From DCFW01 sp963790715 (GTDB taxonomy: Bacteria; Bacteroidota; Bacteroidia; Bacteroidales; Bacteroidaceae), in assembly GCA_963790715.1 (NCBI GenBank), contig CAWBPN010000013.1, positions 124,001-188,000 on the forward strand: a stretch of DNA of 64,000 nucleotides, read 5' to 3'. Of this stretch, positions 25,739-34,925 are shown one piece after another; the first letter of the stretch is position 1, and each line of letters starts with the position of its first letter. The translations under genes were made by a program, and so were the position numbers. The notes below the pieces were generated by a model, which was given only the letters and a program-made list of their open reading frames with translations, had not been told where the DNA came from and ran no database searches.

Positions 25739-26512
25739 TTATTTGATGTTGTCCCTAAGCTTTTTCAAGTATGCTTTCAATCCGTCGGAATCCTTGTTTT
25801 CTATTATTGTCTGAATGTTTTTCAATTCCGTGCGAATACGTTCCACTTGCTTACCTGTACGAGGGTTGAAAAGTATCTCCTGCAAAAGGAAATCATCTTC
25901 GCCAAGCAGACCTTTTGCAATAGCCATGTGCTTTTTGAACGTCGTTCCCGGTGCATCCTGATGCTTCATTACGGCTGTGAACACGAATGTACTTACAAAT
26001 GGAATTGACAGCGAGTAGGCAACCGTTTCGTCATGTTCCTCAAAAGTGTATTCATAGATATTCAGATTCAGTTGTTGATACAGATCTTTAAAAAATATCT
26101 TGCCGAGATGATCGCTTTCGTTGATGATGATAGCATTTTCGGAACTCAAATTGTTCAGGCTGGCAAATGTGGGACCGAACATAGGGTGGGTGGATGCAAA
26201 GCTGAAACCGCTATGCATGTAGAAATCCTTTAAACCAGTTTTTACGCTTGCTATGTCGCTTATGATACAGTCTTTAGGCAGCAAAGGCAGCACGTCATGG
26301 AATGCCTGTAATGTGTATTTCACCGTAACGGCATTGATTACCAATTCAGGCTTGAATTCTTTTATTTCTTCAGGCTTTGTGAAGCGATAAGTGTTGTAAA
26401 CGAATCTCAGTTGTTGAGGATTTGTGTCGTACACTGCCGTCTCATGTTGAAAACTAAGCATATCTGTGAAGAAAGAACCCATCTTGCCTGCACCTAAAAT
26501 CAATATTCTCAT
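25739..26512 (-). CDS. tyrA: Prephenate dehydrogenase
   Basis: A 257-residue NAD-dependent dehydrogenase. MRILILGAGKMGSFFTDML is the Rossmann nucleotide-binding loop. LVINAVTVKYTLQAF, the STHPMFGPTFA motif (catalytic His) and the C-terminal helical dimerisation region match the TyrA family. It converts prephenate to 4-hydroxyphenylpyruvate for tyrosine. No ACT or chorismate mutase domain is fused; the mutase is supplied by the neighbouring gene. It is last in the four-gene minus-strand aromatic operon, 10 bases after the DAHP synthase/chorismate mutase gene. Confidence 0.85.
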   Translation of the reverse strand: MRILILGAGKMGSFFTDMLSFQHETAVYDTNPQQLRFVYNTYRFTKPEEIKEFKPELVINAVTVKYTLQAFHDVLPLLPKDCIISDIASVKTGLKDFYMHSGFSFASTHPMFGPTFASLNNLSSENAIIINESDHLGKIFFKDLYQQLNLNIYEYTFEEHDETVAYSLSIPFVSTFVFTAVMKHQDAPGTTFKKHMAIAKGLLGEDDFLLQEILFNPRTGKQVERIRTELKNIQTIIENKDSDGLKAYLKKLRDNIK

Positions 26513-26522
26513 CTCTTACGGT

Positions 26523-27587
26523 TTATTTGTTGATTACCTCCATTTGCTGGCGAATACTCTCTTCGTGTATTGCCTCAAACACTTTCTTGATGAATTCGCC
26601 GTCCATGCCGCATTGTTGTCCTTGTGCACTGCGCTTTGAAATGATTTCATCATAACGTGTACGTTGCAGAATCGTTATGTCATGCTCTTTTTTGTACGTA
26701 CCTATTTCACGGCTGATGCGCATTCTCTTCGAAAGAATCTCGATGAGATTATTGTCGCAGTCGTCAATTTGCCTACGTAATTCGCTTAAGTTTTCCGTTG
26801 ACTGAGTCTCCTTTCTGATAACAAGTAAGTTTAATATATATTCGAGTACATCGGGAGTAACCTGTTGTGCCGCATCAGTCAGCGCGCAGTCGGGATTACA
26901 GTGTGATTCGATAATCAATCCGTCGTAATTCAAGTCCATTGCCTGTTGGCAAAGCGGAGCGATAAGTTCGCGTTTACCACCCATGTGGCTGGGGTCGCAG
27001 AACATTGGTATTCCGGGTATTTGGCGTCGCAACTCAATAGGGATATGCCACATCGGAGCGTTACGATAGATTTTTGCGTCGTATGAAGAGAACCCGCGAT
27101 GAATGGCTCCGATACGGTGCAGTCCTGCTTGATAGATACGCTCTATCGCACCAATCCACAATTCCAAATCGGGATTTACAGGATTTTTAATCAATACAGG
27201 TATATCCACGCCTTTCAGTGCGTCTGCTATATCCTGTACGGCAAATGGGTTGGCAGATGTGCGTGCTCCTATCCAAATGAAGTCTACTCCGGCTTTAAGG
27301 CATTCATAAACATGTTGGGCTGAAGCTACTTCAGTGCTGACTTTCATTCCTGTTTCTTTCCGCACCTCTTTCAACCATTGAAGGGCAGGTACGCCTATTC
27401 CTTCGAAGCCTCCGGGTTTTGTACGAGGTTTCCACACGTCGGCGCGGAAGAGCTTGCATCCGCGATTTGCCAAATCCTTGGCTGTTGTCATCACCTGTTC
27501 TTCAGTTTCTGCGCTGCACGGACCCGCTATGACTGTAGGCCGTTTAACGTCGTCGACCAAATTCAAAGGTTTCAATTCCAATTCCAT
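26523..27587 (-). CDS. Bifunctional DAHP synthase / chorismate mutase
   Basis: A 354-residue fusion. Residues about 1-260 form a DAHP synthase of the KDO8P-synthase-like type: VIAGPCSAETEEQV, FRADVWKPRTKPGGFEG, IGARTSANPF, LIKNPVNPDLE, IHRGFSSY and FCDPSHMGGKRE. Residues about 270-350 form an AroQ-class chorismate mutase helix (LRRQIDDCDNNLIEILSKRM, then RISREIGTYKKEH). The protein therefore covers the entry step of the shikimate pathway and the branch step to prephenate. This fusion is usual in Bacteroidales. It lies between the aminotransferase and tyrA, so the operon runs from chorismate to Phe and Tyr. Confidence 0.9.
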   Translation of the reverse strand: MELELKPLNLVDDVKRPTVIAGPCSAETEEQVMTTAKDLANRGCKLFRADVWKPRTKPGGFEGIGVPALQWLKEVRKETGMKVSTEVASAQHVYECLKAGVDFIWIGARTSANPFAVQDIADALKGVDIPVLIKNPVNPDLELWIGAIERIYQAGLHRIGAIHRGFSSYDAKIYRNAPMWHIPIELRRQIPGIPMFCDPSHMGGKRELIAPLCQQAMDLNYDGLIIESHCNPDCALTDAAQQVTPDVLEYILNLLVIRKETQSTENLSELRRQIDDCDNNLIEILSKRMRISREIGTYKKEHDITILQRTRYDEIISKRSAQGQQCGMDGEFIKKVFEAIHEESIRQQMEVINK

Positions 27588-27600
27588 AATCTGTATCTTT

Positions 27601-28797
27601 TTAATTATTTAAATTCAATGCTTTAATTCTGTTTAACGCTTCTGCCAACTTGTTTTCCTTGCAACATAACGACAGGCGGATATATCTTGCTCCGTTGCTG
27701 CCGAATATCATACCGGGAGTGACGAACACTTTTCCTTCGTGCAATATTTTCTCGGTAAGCTCTTCAACATTGTTATATTTATCTGGAATACGTCCCCAGA
27801 GGAACAAACCCACTTGATTTTCGTCGTAGGTGCAACCAATGGCATCCATTATTTGCCCTGCAATTTCACGACGGCGGTTATATGTCTCGTTGTTACCTTC
27901 ATACCACTCATAGCCTGCTTCCAAAGCTTTGGCGGCGGCCAATTGCAACGGGCGGAACATACCTGAGTCCACATTGCTTTTAACCTTTAGCACCCATTTG
28001 ACAAATTCAGCATTTGAAGCCAACATACCTACACGCCACCCGGGCATGTTGTGAGCTTTGCTCATTGAGTTGAATTCGATGCAGCAATCTTTTGCTCCAG
28101 GCACTTCAAGTATGCTCAGCGGGTTGTGGTTGAGAATAAAGCTGTAAGGATTGTCGTTTACCAATACAATATTGTGGCGACGGGCAAAATCAACCAACTT
28201 TTCATAAAGTTCAGATGAAGCATTAGCACCCGTAGGCATGTTGGGATAATTAGTCCACATAAGCTTTACGCCGTCTAATTTTTTCTTTTCAAGCTTTTCA
28301 AAATCAGGTTGCCAATTGTTCTCTTCGGTTAAATCATAATAGATTATTTTGGCACCCAACAGTTTGCTGAGAGAGGTGTAGGTAGGGTAGCCGGGGTTCG
28401 GTACAAGCACCTTGTCGCCCGGATTAACAAATGCCAGAGTTACGTGCAGTATGCCTTCCTTCGAACCGATTAACGGCAATATTTCCGTATTCGGATCCAA
28501 GTCGACGCGATACCAGCGTTTGTACCATGTGGAGAAGGCTTGACGCAGTTCAGGTATGCCTGTATAGGGTTGATACCCGTGTACGTCGTTTTTCATCGTT
28601 TCGGCGCACATCACTTCCCGCATCTCCTTTGACGGCGGCAGGTCGGGACTGCCGATGGCCAGGCTGATAACGTTCATACCCTTGGCGTTCATTGCATCAA
28701 CTTCTTTACGTTTCCTTGAAAAGTAGTATTCTTGAACTGTCGACAATCTGTCGGCTGGAGTTGCTTTAAACTTCAACTGTGGATTTTCCTTCTTCAT
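27601..28797 (-). CDS. PLP-dependent aminotransferase, probably aromatic
   Basis: A 398-residue class I/II fold type I aminotransferase. AIGSPDLPPS, GYQPYTGIPELRQAF, NPGYPTYTSLSKLLGA, TNYPNMPTGA, VNDNPYSFI and the PLP-lysine motif EFNSMSKAHNMPGWRVGML (Lys near 249) are all visible. It resembles the LL-diaminopimelate/aspartate aminotransferase group. Its place between pheA and the DAHP synthase/mutase points to transamination of phenylpyruvate and 4-hydroxyphenylpyruvate as the final step. Its first 10 codons overlap the end of pheA by 32 bases, suggesting translational coupling. Confidence 0.85.
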   Translation of the reverse strand: MKKENPQLKFKATPADRLSTVQEYYFSRKRKEVDAMNAKGMNVISLAIGSPDLPPSKEMREVMCAETMKNDVHGYQPYTGIPELRQAFSTWYKRWYRVDLDPNTEILPLIGSKEGILHVTLAFVNPGDKVLVPNPGYPTYTSLSKLLGAKIIYYDLTEENNWQPDFEKLEKKKLDGVKLMWTNYPNMPTGANASSELYEKLVDFARRHNIVLVNDNPYSFILNHNPLSILEVPGAKDCCIEFNSMSKAHNMPGWRVGMLASNAEFVKWVLKVKSNVDSGMFRPLQLAAAKALEAGYEWYEGNNETYNRRREIAGQIMDAIGCTYDENQVGLFLWGRIPDKYNNVEELTEKILHEGKVFVTPGMIFGSNGARYIRLSLCCKENKLAEALNRIKALNLNN

Positions 28798-29614
28798 ATT
28801 CTCCTAATATTTTAAATTCTTTTATTAATGGGGCTACGGCATCTATTGATTGCTTATAGCGCAAGTAGTCGTTGAAAGTGATGTCGACATAAAATTGATA
28901 CTCCCACTCACGCCCTATGATAGGCAATGACTGTATCTTAGTAAGATTTATTTTGTAAAATGAAAAGATTGAAAGTACTTGCGACAAGCTGCCTTCCGAG
29001 TTCGGTAAAGTGAAAACGATGCTTGACTTGTTGGCGTTGTTCGAACGCATGAAATCTTCGGCATTCCACCTATCGGCTAAAATTAAAAAACGGGTAAAGT
29101 TGTGTTTGTTTGTCTCTATACCCGATTCAAGAATTTTCATTCCATATATTTTTGCTGCATATTTTGAACATATTGCGGCATGACCTTTTAGATTCTGCTC
29201 TTTTATGTCCTGTGCGCTTTGTGCGGTATCTTCAGTTTCCACCACTTTTATTTTAGGATGGACCTCAAGAAATTCCCTGCATTGCATAAGTGCTATGGGG
29301 TGGGAGTTTATTTCGGTGATGTCGCTCCAGTTCTCTTCGGGAAGACAAACCAAACTGTGGGAAATGCGCAATTTGTATTCGCCAATGATAACCGACCCGC
29401 TTTGTTTGATGAGTTCGTTGTTCTGTAGCAAACTGCCGGCAATGGTGTTTTCGATAGCCATAATCCCAAGAGTGTCGCTGTCCTTGCGCAGAGCCCCGAT
29501 AAGGCTTTTGAATGTGGAACAACAGACAAGCTCTATGTCTTCTCCGTCGAAATATTTGTGAGCGGCTATGTCATGATAGCACCCCGGAACACCTTGTATT
29601 GCAACTCTTTTCAT
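28766..29614 (-). CDS. pheA: Prephenate dehydratase
   Basis: A 282-residue enzyme converting prephenate to phenylpyruvate. MKRVAIQGVPGCYHDIAAHKYF is the usual N-terminus; IMAIENTIAGSLLQN, LRISHSLVCLP, INSHPIALMQC and the TRF motif of NFTRFLILAD follow. The C-terminal ACT domain (SSIVFTLPNSEGSLSQVLSIF, then INLTKIQSLPI) should give allosteric inhibition by phenylalanine. It is the first structural gene of the operon and lies directly behind the attenuator described at 29629-29768, so it has both enzyme-level and transcription-level feedback. Confidence 0.92.
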   Translation of the reverse strand: MKRVAIQGVPGCYHDIAAHKYFDGEDIELVCCSTFKSLIGALRKDSDTLGIMAIENTIAGSLLQNNELIKQSGSVIIGEYKLRISHSLVCLPEENWSDITEINSHPIALMQCREFLEVHPKIKVVETEDTAQSAQDIKEQNLKGHAAICSKYAAKIYGMKILESGIETNKHNFTRFLILADRWNAEDFMRSNNANKSSIVFTLPNSEGSLSQVLSIFSFYKINLTKIQSLPIIGREWEYQFYVDITFNDYLRYKQSIDAVAPLIKEFKILGEYEEGKSTVEV

Positions 29615-29628
29615 TTTTCCTTTCTTTT

Positions 29629-29664
29629 TTAAAATAAAAAATCCCGCTCATTTCCGAGCGGGAT
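29629..29664 (-). terminator. Attenuator terminator in the phe/tyr operon leader
   Basis: On the minus strand ATCCCGCTC (29664-29656), a 6-base loop and GAGCGGGAT (29649-29641) form a perfect 9-bp GC-rich stem followed by TTTTTATTTT. It lies between the leader peptide and pheA. The left arm can instead pair perfectly with GAGCGGGAT inside the leader peptide gene (29711-29703), giving the mutually exclusive antiterminator. Confidence 0.85.
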
Positions 29665-29687
29665 TCATAATTTCATTATATTGTTTA

Positions 29688-29768
29688 CTATATACATACG
29701 TTATCCCGCTCTACTTTGTTGCTAAAGTAAAAGTAAAAATAAAACGATGTAAAAGTAAATGACTTCAT
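29688..29768 (-). CDS. pheL: Phe/Tyr-rich leader peptide of the aromatic operon
   Basis: A 26-codon leader from ATG 29768 to TAG 29688. It reads MKSFTFTSFYFYFYFS and then NKVERDNVCI, with six Phe and three Tyr codons packed between positions 4 and 15. The codons GTA-GAG-CGG-GAT near the end contain the antiterminator strand GAGCGGGAT. When charged Phe-tRNA (or Tyr-tRNA) is scarce, a ribosome stalled on the Phe/Tyr run leaves this strand free to pair with the first arm of the terminator, allowing read-through into pheA. When charged tRNA is plentiful, the ribosome covers it and the terminator forms. This is textbook amino-acid attenuation. The peptide itself probably has no other role. Confidence 0.85.
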   Translation of the reverse strand: MKSFTFTSFYFYFYFSNKVERDNVCI

Positions 29769-29792
29769 ATTGTTGTCTCTAATTTTATGTGT

Positions 29793-29824
29793 GCAAAACT
29801 ACAACAAATTATTTTACAAACAAG
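29793..29824 (-). promoter_or_regulatory. Promoter of the phe/tyr operon
   Basis: On the minus strand CTTG (29824-29821), a 19-base spacer and TAGTTTTGC (29801-29793) match the Bacteroidetes promoter consensus. Transcription would start about 15-20 bases before the leader peptide ATG at 29768, as needed for attenuation. Confidence 0.7.
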
Positions 29825-29912
29825 TGAATTTGTTACTTTTTTTATTGATTTCGATATTTTTTATTGATAATGTTATCTGTTTTTCATTAAATTCGAAATA
29901 ATATTGCAATAA

Positions 29913-31814
29913 CTATACAGATTTTATCTTCCCGTCGTTTATGGTTAACTTGTTGTTTTCCAACTCTTCATAGATAATCTCCGATAAATCTTCTACTGAA
30001 TAATTCATGTTTGATGCCAATTCCATAGGTGACATCTCTTTATTTCCACTCAATCTTTCAAATATTTCACCTCTTATCTTCTCTTTTGTGTCATTGTTCG
30101 ATTTATGTTTCCTGTTGAGGCATACATCGCATTGTCCGCAATTGTGTTCATTCTTCTCTCCGAAATATCTCAACAGCATTCTGCTTCGGCACACGGCATC
30201 GTTGGTGACGTATTCAATCATGGCATTTATGCGCTCTTCATAACGTTTTTTACGTTCTTCATAAACGTTTTTGGGTATGACAATGTTATCCGTTTCCTCG
30301 CGATTACGTGTGAATATAATATAAGGTGTCTTTTTATGGGGGATATAATTTATGATGTGGCGTTTTGACATTATGATGAGCAACTCGTATATCCGTTGGC
30401 GTGTGGAGTGCAATTGCGCAGCCAACACCTCTTCGTTGATAAATGAATAATCCACAAACAGACCTGTGTATGTGCGCAGGATGAGGTTCATCAAAGTTTC
30501 GGTCTCAGTTCCTTGTCCGCGTAATCGGTACAATTCTTCCCTTTCTACGGTGAACATCAACCGCGAAGCATTATCCTGTTCCTCAGTGTACTCAATGTAT
30601 CCGCTTTGTGTCAGCAGTTTCAGAGCGGCGTCGGTAGGTACGGGATAGTGCTTGAATTTACGGCAGAACTCCTCCAGGTCAAACTCAAACACGCGCTCTT
30701 CGCCATAGCCCATCGCCACTTGAAGATAGAAGCAAAGATGCTCGTATATAGTGCGGATATATTTTTTTTCGGGGAAAGAATCTGTAATGCGGCGTTTAAG
30801 CGTCACTGAGTCGCGGCATGAATTGAGCAGTACGGCGTATGCTTTTTCTCCGTCCCGACCCACGCGACCTGCCTCCTGGAAGTATGCTTCCGGAGAATCA
30901 GGCGTATCCATATGTATCACCAACCGCACATCCGGCTTGTCTATGCCCATGCCGAAAGCATTTGTAGCAACTATTACGCGCGTCTCGCCCGATTGCCATA
31001 AATGTTGCCGCTTGTCCTTCTCGATGTTGCTTAGTCCGGCATGGTAGTACAGAGCCGTGATTCCTTCTTTATTAAGCATTGCGGCAATATCTTTCGTACG
31101 TTTTCTGCTACGGGTATATATGATAACCGATCCGTCTATCGAACGAATGATATGTAACAACTCATCCTCTTTGTTTTCGGTGTGACGCACCACGTATGCC
31201 AGGTTCTTGCGTTCAAAGCTCATGCGGAACACATTCTCTTCCTTGAAGTGTAGCTTGTCCTGTATGTCCTTCACCACATTCGGAGTGGCTGTGGCAGTCA
31301 ATGCAAGCACCGGCGCATCGGGCAGCATTTCGCGGACGTCGGCAATGTTCAGGTAGGCAGGACGGAAGTCGTAGCCCCACTGTGATATGCAGTGGCTTTC
31401 ATCAACCGTTATCATCGACACCTTCATCGCCTTCACCTTTGCTTTGAACAAGTCGCTGCTTAATCGTTCGGGAGAGATGTAAAGAAACTTGTAATCGCCG
31501 AAGATGCAGTTTTCGTAAGCCGTAATTATTTCGTGGTACGACATTCCGGAATAAACGCCGGTAGCCTTTATTCCACGATTCTTCAGGTTCTGCACCTGGT
31601 CTTTCATTAAGGCAATTAACGGGGAAATCACCAAACACACTCCGTCTTGCGACAGTGCGGGCACTTGAAAGGTAATGGATTTGCCACCACCTGTCGGCAT
31701 CAAGCCTAAAGTATCTTTTCCATTGCCGATACTCTTGATGATCTCTTCCTGTATGCCCCTGAATGAATCGAAACCCCAGTATTGTTTTAATATACTAAGG
31801 TAATCCTGCTTCAT
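29913..31814 (-). CDS. recQ: RecQ-family ATP-dependent DNA helicase
   Basis: A 633-residue 3'-5' helicase. LMPTGGGKSITFQVPAL (Walker A), VISPLIALMKDQV (Ia), VDESHCISQWGYDFRP (DEAH-type box), LALTATATPNV (III), YTRSRKRT (IV), ATNAFGMGIDKPDVR (V) and QEAGRVGRDGE (VI) are in order. The RQC region ends with the zinc site C-R-S-R-M-L-L-R-Y-F, then CGQCDVC. No HRDC domain is evident. Its ATG overlaps the recJ stop by four bases; RecQ and RecJ work together in DNA end processing, so the coupling makes sense. Confidence 0.92.
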   Translation of the reverse strand: MKQDYLSILKQYWGFDSFRGIQEEIIKSIGNGKDTLGLMPTGGGKSITFQVPALSQDGVCLVISPLIALMKDQVQNLKNRGIKATGVYSGMSYHEIITAYENCIFGDYKFLYISPERLSSDLFKAKVKAMKVSMITVDESHCISQWGYDFRPAYLNIADVREMLPDAPVLALTATATPNVVKDIQDKLHFKEENVFRMSFERKNLAYVVRHTENKEDELLHIIRSIDGSVIIYTRSRKRTKDIAAMLNKEGITALYYHAGLSNIEKDKRQHLWQSGETRVIVATNAFGMGIDKPDVRLVIHMDTPDSPEAYFQEAGRVGRDGEKAYAVLLNSCRDSVTLKRRITDSFPEKKYIRTIYEHLCFYLQVAMGYGEERVFEFDLEEFCRKFKHYPVPTDAALKLLTQSGYIEYTEEQDNASRLMFTVEREELYRLRGQGTETETLMNLILRTYTGLFVDYSFINEEVLAAQLHSTRQRIYELLIIMSKRHIINYIPHKKTPYIIFTRNREETDNIVIPKNVYEERKKRYEERINAMIEYVTNDAVCRSRMLLRYFGEKNEHNCGQCDVCLNRKHKSNNDTKEKIRGEIFERLSGNKEMSPMELASNMNYSVEDLSEIIYEELENNKLTINDGKIKSV

Positions 31815-33538
31815 ATCTTGTTCTTTGATAATTCTATATCTTCGATCTGAATTTGCAGTTCACCACGCTTATAAGCGTTCTCTTCGATGGTGTAACAAAT
31901 GTCGAATGATTGTTTTGTCTTGATATATTTGAACGAATCGCTTTGTCCGAAGGCTATGCCGTTCATCACGTTGCTCGATTCGCTGTCAACCAACTCCATT
32001 TTGATATGTTCCTGATCGCGCCCTACTACTTTGCTTGTACCATAGTCGTATACGTTACGCGTGCAAAAGACAGGTTTATTGTTTTGCGGGCCGTAGGGAT
32101 TGAACTTCTTTAAGTCGTGGTAAAACTTCTGATTTATATCCGAGAATTTTATCTCCGCATCAATATTTATCGACGGATTGCATTCCTCTTCGTCGAAGTG
32201 CTCTTTTACATAATCTTCAAAACGTTGTTTGAAAACAGGTATGTTTTCCTCTTTAAGCGACAGTCCGGCGGCGTATGTATGTCCGCCGAAGTTCTCCAAC
32301 ACGTCGCGGCAACTTTCAATGGCTTTGTACACATCGAATCCTATAACTGAACGCGCCGAACCTGAAACCAATCCGTTAGCGTCAGTCAACACAACTGCAG
32401 GGCAATAGAACTGCTCCGACAATCTCGATGCCACAATACCTATTACTCCGCGATGCCAGTTTTTGTTGTACAGGACGATAGAGTTTTGTACGCCGGATTT
32501 TATAAGTTCTTCAGCCTGATAAGTGGCTTCTTCCGTCATCGTTTTGTCCAAATCCTTGCGTTGTTCGTTGTATTCATTAATGCGAGCAGCCAAATTACGA
32601 GCCTTTACGAAATCTTTTTCAACCAATAAGTCTACAGCTTCCTTACCGTTCTGGATACGTCCCGAAGCATTGATGCGCGGTCCAATTTTGAACATTATGT
32701 CGCTCATCGTCAGTTCTTTGTCGCTTAGTCCGCAAACGTCGATAATAGCCTTAAGACCGATGCTGGGATTTGAGTTCAGTTGCTTCATGCCGTAATACGC
32801 CAAGATACGGTTTTCGCCCATGATAGGTACAATATCCGAAGCTATGCTGACAGCAGTTAAATCCATCAAAGAAGTCAGAGTGTGGAATTCGATGTCGTTG
32901 TTCATAGCAAAAGCCTGCATGAATTTGAATCCCACGCCGCAGCCTGACAAATCGGTGTACGGATAAGTATTGTCGGGACGTTTGGCATCTAAAATAGCCA
33001 AAGCAGGCGGCAGTTGTTCATCCGGTACGTGATGGTCGCAGATAATAAAGTCGATGCCTAAAGATTTGGCGTAAGCAATTTCGTCTATAGCCTTGATGCC
33101 GCAGTCGAGAATAATAATCAAAGTTACGCCTGTTTCCTTGGCATAATCTATCCCTTTTTTAGATACGCCATATCCCTCCTCGTAACGGTCGGGTATGTAA
33201 TAGTCGATGTTGGAATAGTATTGCAATAAAAACTTATACACCAAAGCCACAGCAGTGGTGCCGTCTACATCGTAATCGCCGTAAATCATTATACGTTCTT
33301 TACGTCCCAAGGCCTGATTAAGTCTTTTTACAGCAATGTCCATATCCTTTAACTTAAACGGATCGTGCAAATCGTGTAGTTGTGGATGAAAGAAGTTCTT
33401 TGCATCCCACGGATCATGGATGTTTCTGTTTAACAGCAACTTGGCAAGAATAGGGTTGATATTTAGCGTTTCTGCCAAGAGCTTGGCTTCTTCAACTTGT
33501 TCGTATGTAGGCGTGTGATAGTTCCATAAGTGATTCAT
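31811..33538 (-). CDS. recJ: Single-stranded-DNA-specific exonuclease RecJ
   Basis: A 575-residue DHH-family exonuclease. YGDYDVDGTTAVAL (motif I), LIIILDCGIKA, IICDHHVPDEQLPPA (the DHH motif near 168), LSGCGVGFK, then GRINASGRIQ-type sequence PRINASGRIQ and GGHTYAAGLSL of the DHHA1 domain are present. The C-terminal OB-fold follows. It degrades single-stranded DNA 5' to 3' in recombination and mismatch repair. It is the first gene of the recJ-recQ pair and is divergent from the nucleotidyltransferase gene at 33678. Confidence 0.92.
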   Translation of the reverse strand: MNHLWNYHTPTYEQVEEAKLLAETLNINPILAKLLLNRNIHDPWDAKNFFHPQLHDLHDPFKLKDMDIAVKRLNQALGRKERIMIYGDYDVDGTTAVALVYKFLLQYYSNIDYYIPDRYEEGYGVSKKGIDYAKETGVTLIIILDCGIKAIDEIAYAKSLGIDFIICDHHVPDEQLPPALAILDAKRPDNTYPYTDLSGCGVGFKFMQAFAMNNDIEFHTLTSLMDLTAVSIASDIVPIMGENRILAYYGMKQLNSNPSIGLKAIIDVCGLSDKELTMSDIMFKIGPRINASGRIQNGKEAVDLLVEKDFVKARNLAARINEYNEQRKDLDKTMTEEATYQAEELIKSGVQNSIVLYNKNWHRGVIGIVASRLSEQFYCPAVVLTDANGLVSGSARSVIGFDVYKAIESCRDVLENFGGHTYAAGLSLKEENIPVFKQRFEDYVKEHFDEEECNPSINIDAEIKFSDINQKFYHDLKKFNPYGPQNNKPVFCTRNVYDYGTSKVVGRDQEHIKMELVDSESSNVMNGIAFGQSDSFKYIKTKQSFDICYTIEENAYKRGELQIQIEDIELSKNKI

Positions 33539-33677
33539 TATATATTGTTATTATTTTTTATTCCGTTTGTAATGCGCTTGTAAAGTTAGGTAAAAAAAAC
33601 TACCTACCTATACTTCTTACGAAATAATTATATACTTTTGTTGTATAATCAGAATCCAATTTAAAATATAAGAAAGG

Positions 33678-34583
33678 ATGAAACCTACATTATTTGTACT
33701 AGCTGCCGGAATGGGCAGTCGCTACGGAGGCTTGAAACAGTTAGACGGTTTGGGGCCCAACGGCGAAACTATTATGGATTATTCCATTTATGATGCCATT
33801 CAAGGCGGTTTTGGAAAAGTAGTATTTGTTATTCGTAAGGATTTCGAAGAAGATTTCCGTAAAAAGATTTTAAGTAAGTATGAGGGACATATTCCCACAG
33901 CGGTGGTATTTCAGGATCTTAACGACCTGCCGGAAGGATTTACCTGTCCTGCCGACCGCAAGAAGCCTTGGGGCACCAATCATGCCGTGCTGATGGGCAA
34001 GAATGTGATAAATGAACCGTTTGCAGTCATTAACAGCGACGACTTTTACGGGCGTGACAGTTTTGCCGTTATCGGTAAGGCTTTAAGCGGGATGGCCGGC
34101 AAGAAAAATCAATATTGCATGGTAGGTTTCCGCGTAGGCAACACCTTGAGCGACAGCGGGTCTGTAGCTCGTGGCATTTGCAGCAAAGACGACAATGAAA
34201 ACCTGACTACGGTTGTTGAACGCACGGAGATTATGCGCGTAAACGGTCCTGTTTGCTATAAGGATGAAAAAGGTGAGTGGGTAGCCATTGGCGACAACAC
34301 ACCCGTATCAATGAATATGTGGGGATTCACTCCGGATTATTTCCAATATTCCGAAGAGTACTTCAAAGATTTTCTGAAAGAGAATATAGATAAACCCAAG
34401 GCAGAATACTTCATACCTTTGATGGTGAACAAGTTGATAACCGAAGGAACAGCCACAGTAAAGGTTTTGGACACCACATCAAAATGGTTCGGCGTTACAT
34501 ACGCAGCCGATCGTCAGGCAGTGGTTGACAAGTTCAAAGCATTGAGCGATTCAGGCGTTTATCCCGCAAAGTTATTTAAATGA
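33678..34583 (+). CDS. Sugar-phosphate nucleotidyltransferase-like protein
   Basis: A 301-residue protein with FVLAAGMGSRYGGLKQLDGLG at the N-terminus, the Gly-rich nucleotide-binding signature of NTP-transferases, followed by an acidic metal site in AVINSDDFYGRDSF. Other sequence (TSKWFGVTYAADRQAVVDK) fits the family annotated in Bacteroidales as NTP transferase or UTP-glucose-1-phosphate uridylyltransferase-like. Substrate cannot be told. TACTTTTG (33633-33640) may be its -7 box. A strong terminator follows the stop, so it is a single-gene unit. Confidence 0.8.
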   Translation: MKPTLFVLAAGMGSRYGGLKQLDGLGPNGETIMDYSIYDAIQGGFGKVVFVIRKDFEEDFRKKILSKYEGHIPTAVVFQDLNDLPEGFTCPADRKKPWGTNHAVLMGKNVINEPFAVINSDDFYGRDSFAVIGKALSGMAGKKNQYCMVGFRVGNTLSDSGSVARGICSKDDNENLTTVVERTEIMRVNGPVCYKDEKGEWVAIGDNTPVSMNMWGFTPDYFQYSEEYFKDFLKENIDKPKAEYFIPLMVNKLITEGTATVKVLDTTSKWFGVTYAADRQAVVDKFKALSDSGVYPAKLFK

Positions 34584-34607
34584 CAGATACATTTTAATGT
34601 TTAAAAA

Positions 34608-34639
34608 ACCGCTTTTGAGTGTTTCAAAAGCGGTCTTTT
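34608..34639 (+). terminator. Intrinsic terminator after the nucleotidyltransferase gene
   Basis: ACCGCTTTTGA (34608-34618) pairs perfectly with TCAAAAGCGGT (34624-34634) across a 5-base loop, then CTTTT. Confidence 0.85.
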
Positions 34640-34671
34640 AGAATTTGTTAGCAAAATTAGTCATGTTTTTT

Positions 34672-34703
34672 ATTGTGCAATTAAAGAAAAGATATACCTT
34701 TGC
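34672..34703 (+). promoter_or_regulatory. Promoter of the tRNA cluster
   Basis: ATTG (34672-34675), a 19-base spacer and TACCTTTGC (34695-34703). It sits 47 bases before the first tRNA. Confidence 0.6.
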
Positions 34704-34749
34704 AACCGCAATAAAAAATGGCAAATATTGCAGAGTTCTTATGATGTTT

Positions 34750-34822
34750 GCGGAAATAGCTCAGTTGGTAGAGCGCGACCTTGCCAAGGTCGAGGTCGCG
34801 GGTCCGAGTCCCGTTTTCCGCT
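34750..34822 (+). tRNA. tRNA-Gly(GCC)
   Basis: 73 bases. The acceptor GCGGAAA pairs with TTTCCGC, the anticodon loop CTTGCCAAG gives GCC, and the T arm is GCGGGTCCGAGTCCCGT. CCA is not encoded. It is identical to the copy at 35042. Confidence 0.95.
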
Positions 34823-34828
34823 CATATT

Positions 34829-34911
34829 GCCCGGGTGGCGGAATGGTAGACGCGCTAGTTTCAGGTACTAGTGGCGGTAACGCTGTGCAGGTTCGAGTCC
34901 TGTTCCGGGCA
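34829..34911 (+). tRNA. tRNA-Leu(CAG)
   Basis: 83 bases, a class II tRNA with a long variable arm. The acceptor GCCCGGG pairs with TCCGGGC (one G-U), the anticodon loop TTTCAGG gives CAG, and the T arm contains GGTTCGAGTCC. Confidence 0.93.
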
Positions 34912-34925
34912 CGCAACAATGTGTC

